Assembly: GCA_013399305.1 (NCBI GenBank)
Contig: VXAI01000476.1
Coordinates: 155,725-219,724 of the forward strand
Origin: Rostratula benghalensis
Lineage: Eukaryota > Chordata > Aves > Charadriiformes > Rostratulidae
DNA length: 64,000 bases
Reading direction: 5' to 3'
The first letter of the stretch is position 1. Each line of letters begins with the position of its first letter. Below are positions 11,666 through 22,672 of this stretch, piece after piece. The translations under genes and the position numbers were made by a program. The notes under the pieces are model-generated. The model ran no database searches. It worked only from the letters and a program-made list of their open reading frames with translations, and was not told the origin of the DNA.

Positions 11666-12253
11666 TCAATATTGGATATTTTTAAGTCCCTGGAGCCTGG
11701 ATTTGAAGTAAGATTTAAAAGGTGCCATTCACAAGTTCTTGGGTACATATTAACTGCTGCATATTAGTGGAACAAAAGAGGTCTAAAAAATAATTTAGCT
11801 ATTAAATTTTAAACATATTATTTTCTGTGCTTTTGGAAATTGTCATATTACTTGGGAAGAACATCCCACTGACTTATTTATCAGTCAAAGCACATGGATA
11901 GGGTGATTTCTTTATGTATTTAATACCATTAACAAAGAAAAAAAAACAGAAAAAAATGTTTGCTAAAACGTGAAACTGAGATAAGAGAAGAATTGTCTCT
12001 GAAAGTGTGTTGAAATTATTTAGGAGTAAGTGTTATGTCCCTGTGTTACACATTGTACAACCATTTTTAAAATCTTGAAAACTAAGGTATAACGAAGAGA
12101 TAAGATATGAGCGTAAAATGGAGAAAATAAAAGGAACAAAAGAAATAATGTCACATTAATCTTCAGTAATTTAATGTGTGTACAATACTTTTGGATTTGG
12201 AACTGGGACTTTATATCTCCTTATATGTTTCCCTTCGCATTTCTCCACTGAAT

Positions 12254-12328
12254 ACAGTACTGTTACTGTACTGTACAGTACTGTAAACAGTACTGTTTAC
12301 AAAGTTACTGCTACAGTAACTTTGTAAA
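12254..12328. repeat. Cluster of perfect palindromes and a 15-bp-arm hairpin
   Basis: Four perfect inverted repeats lie within 75 bases. ACAGTACTGT is at 12254-12263 (10 bp) and GTACTGTACAGTAC at 12268-12281 (14 bp). TGTAAACAGTACTGTTTACA follows at 12282-12301 (20 bp). A hairpin with 15-bp arms (TTTACAAAGTTACTG at 12296-12310 and its exact complement at 12314-12328) has a 3-base loop CTA. The same ACAGTA/TACTGT word is reused in each. The 20-bp palindrome and the hairpin share bases, so the DNA could fold in alternative ways. No terminal repeats, target duplication or coding sequence indicate a known transposon. Confidence 0.9.
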
Positions 12329-12818
12329 TTTTCTTACACCTGTGTACAGAATATCAATATTTTATGAGAGATGGGCACAGTGTCATAATGTACAATACAC
12401 TTAAGGTGGTCTGGCTCTAAGTAAGATAGCACAGAGTCCTTAGAGCATACCTCTCTTTTGTCACTCCCCTTTCCCTGCTCTGGAACATCCATCTCTGTAG
12501 CATCTACAGAGAGCTGTTCAGAACTGCAGCTTCCATAGGTGTGATCAGGGTGTAGGTGCAAAGGACTCCTCCTACAAGTGTGTAAATTGCCTGATTTGCT
12601 TGTCCTGGTTTAGTCACAATTCTCTACTGAATGTGACGTTTTCATATATGTACCTAAAAGAGAGAAAAGCAACTATTGGATTGAGTTGGTACACTCTGTC
12701 CGGAAGTACAGCAAGCAGGTCCTGTTGCACAGATACTTCTGCTCCAGTTATGCCGAGGTCTTATTCCCCATGGTGATCCACCCAGATAAAAAGTTCAGCG
12801 ATCATCTGCCCAGAATAC

Positions 12819-12854
12819 ACAACATGGACCACAACATGGACCACAACATTGGTC
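12819..12854 (+). repeat. 12-bp tandem repeat, three copies
   Basis: ACAACATGGACC occurs exactly at 12819-12830 and 12831-12842. A third diverged copy (ACAACATTGGTC) is at 12843-12854. In one frame this reads repeated HNMD, but the surrounding 64-codon open frame has no recognisable features, so I do not call a gene. Confidence 0.85.
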
Positions 12855-13009
12855 ATAGTATTAATTGTATCTCAGTGTAATTCCTGGTTTGTTGTTTCCT
12901 TTACCTCCTTTTGTTTGAAAGGGTTAACTCAGAAACTAACTGTCCTGAACAGGAAAAGCAGGAATCTTCCCCCCACTAAGGTCTGTGAAAGTTCTGCCAG
13001 ATATCTCTT

Positions 13010-13026
13010 GGGGGTGGGTGGGTGGG
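13010..13026 (+). other. Canonical G-quadruplex motif
   Basis: GGGGGTGGGTGGGTGGG has four runs of at least three G separated by single T loops. Single-nucleotide loops make this one of the most stable intramolecular parallel-quadruplex patterns known. It is isolated in AT-rich DNA with no nearby promoter, CpG island or gene in evidence. Confidence 0.9.
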
Positions 13027-13839
13027 TAATAATAAAATAAATGCCATTATTTCTCCAGAAGGCAGCATCACAGATTTGTTTCAGACCTATGCTGTTATTG
13101 TACTTATTACTTTTTGCATTAGCATCAAGAACTGGAAATTGAGAACAAACCTCACCATTTTCAGTTTCTCTTGGGAAAAACTTTTTACACAGCACCAGCT
13201 GTCAGCACTGGAAGCTTTCCCCCTCCTCTTCCTTTTTTTAGCCTTGTCAAGAGGCACTTGCCTTTTTAAAATAACACAATATAGAAGATCATTATAAAAT
13301 GAAGCATTCAAGTTTTGATGATGTGTTTCCTGTTAATTGACAACTGTGAAAAGCTACAGTAGTGCAGCTGTCATATTCTTAGTCAGCAGTTACCTTCCAG
13401 AAAAAGAAATCATTCCATGATTTTCTTCATGCTAGCTAAGTAGTTTTCTGGTGACATAAATAGGGGAGAAGGCTGTAGTCATAACTTCTTTCAACTTTAT
13501 GTAAATAACTTTTGATCAAGGGAAAACATAGATGACAAATGATTCATGACAAGTTGAATGTCAGCTGATGCCTCTTCCATGATGCAGATGGATCATTTTT
13601 CTTGAAAAGTTTTTTTTTCTTATTCTGAGTGGCATTAATAGGTAACTGTTTAGTACTTTAACTAAATAATGGTGGTTATCCATCTATTACAAAAAATAAC
13701 AGCTGAATGACTCCTGACTCCTGAAAACAATAGAATAATCAAGTTGTGAATTCAGCATTCAGTGTAATTGATATATGCAACTTTCCTGTATTTAATTAGA
13801 ATTTAGACTATATGTAATGTATTTATTTAGGACAACTCT

Positions 13840-13860
13840 ATTTATTTATTTATTTATTTT
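13840..13860. repeat. TTTA microsatellite
   Basis: About five TTTA units in a row in an AT-rich context. A simple sequence repeat, possibly polymorphic. Confidence 0.9.
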
Positions 13861-15060
13861 AAAGTCAATAATTCACTCATCCTTGTTTTGAAAATCAAAA
13901 AGTAAATTGTGACTTTGTTGCTGGTTGTTGAAGAATGCTAAAAAACAAATGTAACTTCTGAATGAATTAAGAGGTCCACAAGCAACCAGTCAGAGAAGAA
14001 TTTGTCAGGTACTGTCTGAATGAAGGTTCATATTTCAAGTTCATGAAAAAATGTACAGCAAATCATATAAGTAGAGGATTCCAAAAGTAAACGTGTCCAG
14101 TTTACATCATGTCTTAATTGCCCTCTCAGGTTCTACAATGGCTTTATCAATTTATGTATTTGATTTCAGAACAGCCTAGCCACAAAAACAAGATTTCCAG
14201 ATGTGAACTGAGTATAAAGAGAAGTTACTATAATTGTGGAACACTACAGGAACTCTGACTAAAAGGAATTTAATCCCTGTTCTGCACCCCACTAATCTCA
14301 TTGAAGGGTCAAGTTTACAGACTACAGAAGACATGCCTATGAAACTATAAAAATATTAAATTTCTGATTATTTTAAAAGATAAAGTAAATTCTTGAGAAA
14401 TGAGGCGTGAGTGCAACAGAATGAAAAACAGAACAGGAAAAGGTCACAATAAGTGATATGAGTAAGAACTGCTGAATGTAAGAAGTAGTAAAACAAAACT
14501 GCAAATGTGGCACTAAAGGAAGTAGAATTTCTGTATGAAGAGTCCCCGCATAATAAATAAAAGCACACACTTTCTGACAGAAAGATGTCTACATTTGTTT
14601 TACTATGACTGTTCAAACCTACTATCTCTATTACTGGAAGTCTATCATGGAATACAGTGTCAAATCTTAAACTCATATTCTAGTACATGGAACTAAATTA
14701 AAAAGCATGTGCTCCTCCCTGCTTCATGGGATCACCAAAGAAGACAGAAGATGAGTTTGGGCTATTTTGGTGGGAGGTAAATGATAGAGGATGTAAACTA
14801 AAAAGTAAACTGAATTAATTATTTTCCACAGTTCATCAAACAAGGCACTCTTATTTGACAAAATAAAACCTGTGCTTCTGGAGAAGAGATTGTATTTGCA
14901 TCTCTAAGTGTACACTGAAGAGCAATTTTATCTTCTATGCTATGAATCTGAAAGTAAGGCAGGGGATCTTGAAACTCATGTCTCATTTGGAAATAGTACG
15001 AATGACTGCTAACATCTGCAGCTAGTGGATCAGCCTGGATTCTTCTGTGTCTATCTGCAG

Positions 15061-15121
15061 AGTATCTGTCAAGTGTGGTCAGTTTCCTTCTCTGCAGGTG
15101 GTAAATTCAGTCATCCTGTAG
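15061..15121 (+). other. Candidate 61-nt exon bounded by good splice signals
   Basis: A pyrimidine-rich acceptor (TTCTTCTGTGTCTATCTGCAG) ends at 15060. A strong donor, TGTAG|GTAAGAC, follows at 15122. The 61 bases between are open in one frame (SICQVWSVSFSAGGKFSHPV) within a 62-codon open frame at 15025-15213. A second acceptor-like TTTCCTTCTCTGCAG ends at 15097 inside the segment. No gene is recognisable, so this may be a non-coding RNA exon or a chance arrangement. Confidence 0.2.
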
Positions 15122-16417
15122 GTAAGACAACCAGGGGATTTCCAGCAGTGCTCTTTAAATTGCAAAAATGTGGAGGTGCCAAAAAAGAAAGGGGGAAGTA
15201 CCGCAGATACTAATGAAAGCAAATTTCTCAACCTTTGCTGTTGCTCCCTTAGTTTGGGATTCAACAGTTTGATTCAGACCTCACAGAAAACAAGGGGGAA
15301 AGCTTCTTTTGATTTTACTGTAGCTTGGAGTAGCCTGCTACACTTTATACCTAATAACATTTCTCTGGTTCCTGGAATGTTGCAGAACAGCTTCCTGTTT
15401 CCCTTATGAAAGTACTCGTGGCCATGGAAAACTTTATAAATGGTCAATGTCATTTTCATCTCAGAGTATGCCAGTAATTTTCTACAGTTTGAATAGGTGA
15501 CTTATTGTAAATGTGTGATTTCTACCTACGATAGCACATTTATTTGAACTGTTTGAAAATATAAGTTTTTCTTTATAATTTGAAAGCCCACTTACAATAA
15601 ACTACATACAAATATATTGTATTATGAATTGTTTCATGTGAAAAGATTCAACTATAGAACATGTGTTAAAGGGAAAAAATAAAATTTCTTAACCCTGAAT
15701 TATTACATATTCATCTCTTATTTATGGACCCTCTGAGACTACCATCTTAAATCCTATACTAAATCAACCTTAAATCTTGTCTTTTTATGTTATTCTCCTG
15801 GTGTGTTAACTGTCCATTTGTGACATTTCTTAACTGTCCATTGTTGACTGTCCACATGTATCCAATTGTGCTGTCTTTTAGAGAAGAGCATTTCTCATGT
15901 TCACTTTACAAAGATTAAACATATTGTTACTTTTTAGTTGAGGTTTTTTTGACTACAGATTTGTTCTGAAAGTCTTTAGTATATTGTGTAGAATGATTGT
16001 AGAACAGTGTAACCAAAACTCTAAAGCAACAAGAGAAATAATAACCAGAACAAAAAATTTATTGTACTGATAACCATACATATACACTTCCACACTCAAA
16101 TACATCCACAGTAGCATTGGTGATCCCATTTCATAGATTTTTCTGCCTAATAGCTTCTGTCAGTCATTCCTTCTGGGAGCTGATACCATATGGCTTAGGT
16201 ACCCAGTGTTTCAACACTTATTAGACAAATTAGAAAAGCCTCCTGGGTACAAATTGTCATGAGGAAGCTATGTGAAAATAAAGTCTGAAAGTGAGCCCAC
16301 CAAAGTAATTTTTTTAAAAATAGAGAGGCTAAAAAACAACCCTCATTCACAATGTAGCTCTTTTTTGTTGTTTTTGTTGTTCTGGGAAAAACAAAACAAC
16401 ACAACACAAAATATTAA

Positions 16418-16433
16418 GCCCCAATTTTGGGGC
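16418..16433. other. GC-arm hairpin beside a purine-rich stretch
   Basis: GCCCCAA and its exact complement TTGGGGC flank a TT loop, giving a stable 7-bp GC-rich stem in strongly AT-rich DNA. It is followed by an A/G-rich run. A T/G-rich stretch at about 16360-16380 and an A/C-rich stretch at about 16389-16410 are also roughly complementary. No U-run or gene accompanies it, so it is not a recognisable terminator. Confidence 0.6.
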
Positions 16434-16640
16434 AAAAAGAAAAAAGAAAAGGCTTACACAATAAAACAGTAATAGTAAAAATATTGGAGGATACATACTT
16501 TATATGCTTGCCAAAGATTTGGTTTCAGGGAAGTGTTGTAATTTCCAGGTTTAATATTTTTGAAAAATCTGGTTAATTTATGCTTTTTTTCTTACATATC
16601 CTCCTGATTAGACTTACTTTTTATAAACTTTCATCTTGTT

Positions 16641-16806
16641 NNNNNNNNNNNNNNNNNNNNNNNNNNNNNNNNNNNNNNNNNNNNNNNNNNNNNNNNNNNN
16701 NNNNNNNNNNNNNNNNNNNNNNNNNNNNNNNNNNNNNNNNNNNNNNNNNNNNNNNNNNNNNNNNNNNNNNNNNNNNNNNNNNNNNNNNNNNNNNNNNNNN
16801 NNNNNN
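16641..16806. other. Assembly gap, 166 N
   Basis: A run of undetermined bases of 166 positions, so the gap was sized rather than filled with a round default. Any apparent open frames across it are meaningless. The flanks on both sides are ordinary AT-rich sequence with no shared repeat that would explain the break. Confidence 1.
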
Positions 16807-19800
16807 ATCTCTTTGACATTTAAAACTTTTGATGTAGAGTATTCACAGTTAGGGGATGTAGCAATTACATTTTCCTGGGCAGCCTAGACTGAGCTCTACT
16901 TCTGTGTCTACAAGGAAAATTGGAATGGTGCTCAATGGGCAGGGCACGTGCCCATATGTGTAGCAAAGGAGAGAAAATTGAAATTGAATGGTTGCCAGAA
17001 GTGAACACCATATATTCTCTACTTATATTAAGACAAAGACTTTATGGGGAAAAAAGTAGTGAAAATAGCTGTGTTCTTGAAATGTTGTACAAAGAGCCAT
17101 AGTACTATAAATTCAACCAACTTAACAATTATCTAAGTGAGCGCTTCTGCATGTGCTTGATTTTGGGTGATGGTAATATACTTTGTATGTCATCAAATTA
17201 CCTCTATATGAGTAAATATCATATGGTCTGGGGACTTTCATGGACTGCAAATTAAGGAAGCTAGATTATCTCTATGTATGAGATCTAACAGTCATGTCAA
17301 AATTCCACATAAACTCACCCAGTTGAAATAGACATCTGTTTTTCTCTCCCCTGTCCTTTTCCCTTTTCTTCCCTTTGTTTGTTTGCCTCTGAAGGCTGTA
17401 CTGTTTGATCACCATAAAACAGAAAGTAGTTTAGAATGAAGACCAGTCCTGTGATTTGACTGCAGTGTCACGTATCTTCACATCAGCAAAAGAAGATAAA
17501 TTACTCAACAGTATGCTAAGTATCACTTTTGAATTAATAATATGACAACAGAATCCTGCCTTCTTTCCTGCTGGGAGAAATATAACAGCTATGTTGTCAA
17601 TTGCAAGTGGAATTTGAGTGTGTGAAAACAGATCAGAAGCAGCATCGACTAGGATCAATGTCTGATCAAACATAACATTGTACATAGGAAAGTTTGCAGC
17701 AGGAATTTGCAGTGTTGATGCCCACTCACAGATGTGAAAACTTATTTTTAGTGTACATTTACAGTGCCTCTTCCACTTTTATCACATAATATTTATTACT
17801 GCAACCTAATTAAGTTAAAAAAAAAAAAAACAACTAAAAAACCACCATAAATCAAACCTACCTAAGTATATTTTTGTTAGTTATTCTTTCCTGTTTTCTG
17901 ACTGTGGTCATCTCTGCTGGAATCTGAAACTGCAAAACAGAGCAGCAGATATTACGAGAGCAAGCGCAAGGCAATCTGCAAGCTATCTCCCCTCTGCATA
18001 CTCTAAGGAAGTCCCCCTTAAATATATATTTTTTTAAAATAAACCTGTGTGGCAGAGAACACTAGAGGAAAGTGATAATGTCATCTTTCTTTAAAGTCTG
18101 AGCACAGAGGCAGAATCGAGAAATAATTAAACTGAATATACAGATAGAGGAAAAACAGATATTAACTATAAATGGCCATTCACCAAAACAGAAGAAAAGC
18201 AGTAAAAAAACAGAAAAATATCCAAAACCCATAAACTGCTTAAGAGTCTGGAAAAATGGTGACTATTTATAGTTCAAGCCTTGTCTTGGTATCATGAGGT
18301 TTTTCAAATTACTTGCACAAAGTTTACAGAGATTATTGGAAGTCAGAGGCAAAAGGAGAGGACAGCAGACTATGGTTAAACAGGATTAGACATATGTTGT
18401 TCTCCTGCTAATTTGTCCTCTTCACTCTGTGGAAAAGGAAGAAAAAAATCCAAACATCATCAATCATATATTGCTAATTCTGACATCTTTATGGAGTATG
18501 AGCTAATAAATGTTCAGTGTTTTAGTAGCATTTCTGTACAATATCAATGACAGAGAAAGTTTGCCAGAATAATATAAAAGGGAAAGTATGAAATTGCAAT
18601 GTCAATATACCAAGGAAAGAAAACAAAAATCATTCAAGAACTTATCAAGGGGACAGCAAGTCAGAACTTTTTTTCTGTTAATGGAGAACCTATTTTCTGT
18701 AACTCCATAAAGAATGTGAGCTGTTCACTGCTGCATTTTTTGTAATACATAATAAGTTTTGTTTTGGTGACTCTGTTGACTGTGCCCACAGTATAATTAG
18801 AGATTTTTTCTGCTGATCAAGTAGAAGGAATCCGATATAACTGTAAAGCAAAAGTCCAATCTGTACTCATGCAGAGACCATCTACAAAACTGATGAAGTT
18901 CGTGGTTATTAAGTGCTGGAGGCTTACAGACGTCAACTTCATAATATGGTATGATGAGCTTACCAAATCAAAGCTGGATCAAAGAGATACCAAGGGAAAT
19001 CATAAACTTTTTCTATTCTCCTTAAGCCTAGCAAGAAGTTTGTGCTGAAAAAAGCAGCGATGTACAACAGCCATTAACTTAGTGTGAAGCAGAGGAATTC
19101 CAAAGTGGAATTGAAGTTCTATTGCAGTAAAATACAGGTAGAGGATGCAATGGCTATTTGAAACTATGATAGTTAGCAAAAGTTCAAAATGCTGAATAAC
19201 AGAGGAGTAAACATAGATGCAAAATCCCACTGAAATTTAGCAGAAGCTTGTACTTGTGGGCGTGCAAAAGTGCTAGTATACAGTCAATAACAGAGCTGTG
19301 CTATATTTCAAATAGTTTCCAACTCCATATAATCTCCTGAACTGTACCAGGAAAGAGTTGTCAAAAAAACTTTTTTTTTTTCCTGTGAATTATACTTGCA
19401 ATATACTTCACATATAGATACATTTATGTTCTTATGAAATTAATCTTTTAATTTGGACCTAGCTGAGCAGATTGTATTCCCTGTTTCGTTACATGTGAGG
19501 AATATGAAATCCTTCTAAACAAGCAGACTCCCATAATGAAAAGATTCCATTTCAGTTAATTTCATGAAGTATGCACAACAGCAAGCAGTCCACAAAATTC
19601 TCATGGGTGTATATATTTAAATGTATTTTTAATTCTAAGATCATATTTAAGAGAAAGTAACTCCTGAGCTTTCTTAGATGAATGTACACTCTAAGGGTAT
19701 TTTCAAGGGCAGGGTACAGTTGAAGATTCTTTCTTCCCTAAGTCATCCATTTCACACTAAATTTGGCTCTATACACATACGAGAGAGTGTTGTTAGTCAC

Positions 19801-21465
19801 TGAATTGTATGCGAAACCTGGTCTCTGTTCACCATTTAAAACAGAGTATTGATTTTGCCATTCCCAATTCTTCTGCTCTTTGTTTACTACAACTGCCCTT
19901 TCTCTATCTTCCCCATTTACCTGTAGTTTGTCTTTTATTTCTCTTTTACATATTCTATAGTTATCCTCCATTTAACATAAAGATTTTTTAACATAATGGC
20001 AATATCCTTTCTGGATACTAATAAAAGGTCAACTTTTTTATTATTATTATTACATCTCCTGGCATGCAACTATGTAGGAATAGATATACCTGATAATTCC
20101 ATCTCAGACATCCCAAGAATTTCCACATAAAAAGCTGTATGTTTCATGGCATAAACAATTCTTTGAACTCTGGCTACTTAATACAGTTCAATAGTGCTTA
20201 CAACTCAGTAAAAGCTGTGAAAATGCTAACTGTTTATGAGTGTAATCCAGTATGTTGATGAGGTAATGGCTACTAAACAATATCTAGACAGGAGACACAC
20301 TTGGAAAATTCAAAGCTTCTCTTGTCTACTGTATGTTCTGTGATCTATATTTAGTAAGATCTTGATGTTCTACTTCATACCAAATGTTTTGCTGATGCTA
20401 AAGTCAAAATTGCCTTTACAAGGTAATTTTGCACTAGTATAAAAAACATTAATATCCAGTTTATATTTTGCTCATCATATCTTGGCTCAGTACTCCTGAA
20501 TACACATTGACTCTCCCAAAATGGTGTGCTGTACCATTTACATTATACCTTTACTTTGCTGAATATACATCTTCTCTAGACATACCTTTAAAACTAATTG
20601 TTTAGATGGGACAGAACTATCAACTAGAGGAATTTCTTGGACATCATTCTTCCTAATTTTGCCAGAGGAATTTAAGGAAAGTTATTGTAGTCTAGAATTT
20701 AGAATCTTTGACCTACAGCTTTAGGCAGACCGACATGGTACTAGGAATTAGAAGAAAAAATGTACTTATAAGGTCCAGATTCCCTGGTCCTCAGTACTTT
20801 CTTTGTGCCATTTAGAAAACTCCAAGTGAATAGTGCTTCTTTTGGGAAATTCCATTTTTGTAAGATGAGTCAGAGAGAGAGAGAGACATGATGGCTGGCG
20901 GGTAAAAGTTGAATCATATTTGATACTCAAGATCCCATGAGGAGCTCAATGTATGCATACATTGAGTTACATCCATAGGGAAATATTTTCAAACTGTATA
21001 CCTGTGTACTGAATGACTGGAGAGTTACCAAATAACGAGCATCATTCATACCCCCAGTTCACAGAGTGCATAAAGCTAAACTAGGCTCTCACACAGAAAC
21101 AAAGGACAAACCTACTCATCATGAGGAAGGAAACAACTCTCTTACGCTCTTCATCTGCCTCACCCAACATTTCAGAATCTGCCCTTTGAGTTTATAGATG
21201 CATAACTAGTAAAAGATGCATAACTGTTTAAACAGACCAAATCTGTGAACAGCAGGAGCTCTGTGTCTCCAGTTTTGCCTTCCCAAATGGACATGCACTG
21301 CCTGGAATATAGATTAACTTGCACTGTGTCATTTCTAACTTTCAGGCAAACTAGATTTCCAGGCTTTAAGCAAACTTTGAAAAATGCTTCATGTTACTCA
21401 AACACAGTTCTTTGCAAGGAAGTACAACAATCAAATAGTGATCTCATTTTGCAGAAGTCCATTTT

Positions 21466-21672
21466 TCAGAATCACAGAATATCATGGACTGGAAAGGACC
21501 GTGAAAGATCATCTAGTCCAATTCTCCAGAATATCTCCAGAGAAGGAGACTCCGCAACCTCCCTGGGCAGTCCGTTCCAGTGTTCTGTCACCCTCACAGT
21601 GAAAAAGTTTTTTCTCATATTTAACTTCCTGTGTTCCAGCTTGCACCTATTGCCCCTTGTCCTATCAATTTT
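21466..21672 (-). mobile_element. CR1 LINE 3' tail, antisense, internally deleted
   Basis: Read on the minus strand, it covers the CR1 end from the 'DRTRG' area through the block encoding MRKNFFTV-like sequence. It passes 'GRLP.REVAESPSLE' and ends at the 3' UTR with GATATTCTGTGATTCT. Compared with the sense copy at 28797-29036, which shares its AAACTTTTTCAC and TCTCCTTCTCTGGAGA blocks, it lacks roughly 80-90 bases between the 'CTGGAGATATTC' and 'GATGATCTTTCACGG' blocks. The two copies clearly belong to one CR1 subfamily. Confidence 0.9.
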
Positions 21673-22561
21673 AATTTAATTGTTTTGTTGAAAACATACT
21701 TGGTCAAGTACTCAGACTTCTTAAAAAAATGTCATAACTAAACTTTCAGCGAAGTAATATGAAGTTCAGATAAGAATTGTGTAGTTCTGTAGTTGCCTGT
21801 GCCTATGTCACATGCAGCTTGATTTTAATACATTTTTGTCTTTTTGTCAATGAAAATTGAATAGCAGGGAATTGTTAATGGAGGAGTTCATTCTCTTAAA
21901 AATGTGTATAGATTTGTATAGATTTATATAGATTTATACCAATACTTCTCATTTATTCAGATGAAAGTCCTCGTGATTTCCTAAGGAATGATGTATTGTT
22001 CTGTGAAATATAATTTACCTGAGACCTCAAGGAACTAAAAAAGTGGCTAAGCACTAGGTTAGGGTCACAGGTAAATAGCTATATTATTTACTACGATCTG
22101 GCTTGAGGTTTACCTAAGAGAACAGACTATTAAAACCCATTGGATACAACTTAAGAAGCTGCTGAACATGGTAGATAATGATGTCAGAAGTAGGCAATAG
22201 TTGTAGATAACACTATGAGGGAAGGCTGGATTTCATACATGCTTAACAGGGAGATGTGTGAGAAACAGATGAACTTCACACATATTTGGGAGTACTGTGA
22301 AATTTTTCAGGCTACCTCTACCTATGTAACCCTTTCAGTTGCACTATAGGAGGATGAGATTACCTAGGTAAAGGTATCAGAAATTCTAAATTCGGTTGAT
22401 ATTGCAAAGCTGGGACCAACAGAGAAAAAGTAATTGTGTTAGGTAGTTATTTGGGACAAGACTGGCAAAGAGACAGGAAGCCACAAATATCTTGAAAAGG
22501 AGAATTGAGAAATAGGAAAATGGACAAAAAAAGTATACAAAATTTGTCCGGGCTCCCCATG
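21673..22561. other. Non-coding DNA with a 10-bp tandem repeat
   Basis: No gene recognised. TATAGATTTG at 21907-21916 is followed by TATAGATTTA at 21917-21926 and 21927-21936, a short three-copy tandem repeat. The rest is ordinary AT-rich sequence. Confidence 0.6.
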
Positions 22562-22672
22562 AATATAGAATCATAGAATACTTTGGATTGGAAGGGACCT
22601 TTAAATGTCATTTAGTCCAACCCCCACTGCAATTAGCAGAGACATCTTAAATTAGATCAAGTTGAATATCTG
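22562..22672 (-). mobile_element. CR1 LINE 3' tip, antisense, very short
   Basis: Begins with ATAGAATCATAGAATACTTT and continues with the CR1 3' UTR block GGATTGGAAGGGACCTTTAA and TTTAGTCCAACCCCC. It fades out near 22672. About 110 bases only, consistent with a heavily 5'-truncated insertion. Confidence 0.9.

Larger units (their letters stand above)
11666..21465. other. AT-rich non-coding DNA with palindromes, G4 motif and gap
   Basis: No known gene or large transposon is recognised across this 9.8-kb stretch. Separately listed within it are a palindrome cluster, a short tandem repeat, a G-quadruplex motif, a TTTA microsatellite, a splice-bounded open segment, an A14 run at 17817-17830 and the assembly gap. 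A short GA run (about 20872-20885) is also present. Open frames stay at or below 102 codons and none resembles a known family. Confidence 0.55.

Noticed and set aside
12334..12561. Minus-strand 75-codon frame with an acidic, protein-like middle and a GTATGC donor-like site
   Set aside because: The upstream AG lacks a pyrimidine tract and nothing about the peptide is recognisable, so it is weaker than the other exon candidates.
12601..12660. TGTCCTGGTTTAG resembling the start of a common avian ERVL-type LTR
   Set aside because: Only the first dozen bases match what I remember of that LTR family. The following sequence does not match and no end or target duplication was seen.
16580..16887. Open frames spanning the assembly gap
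   Set aside because: They are open only because N codons contain no stops.
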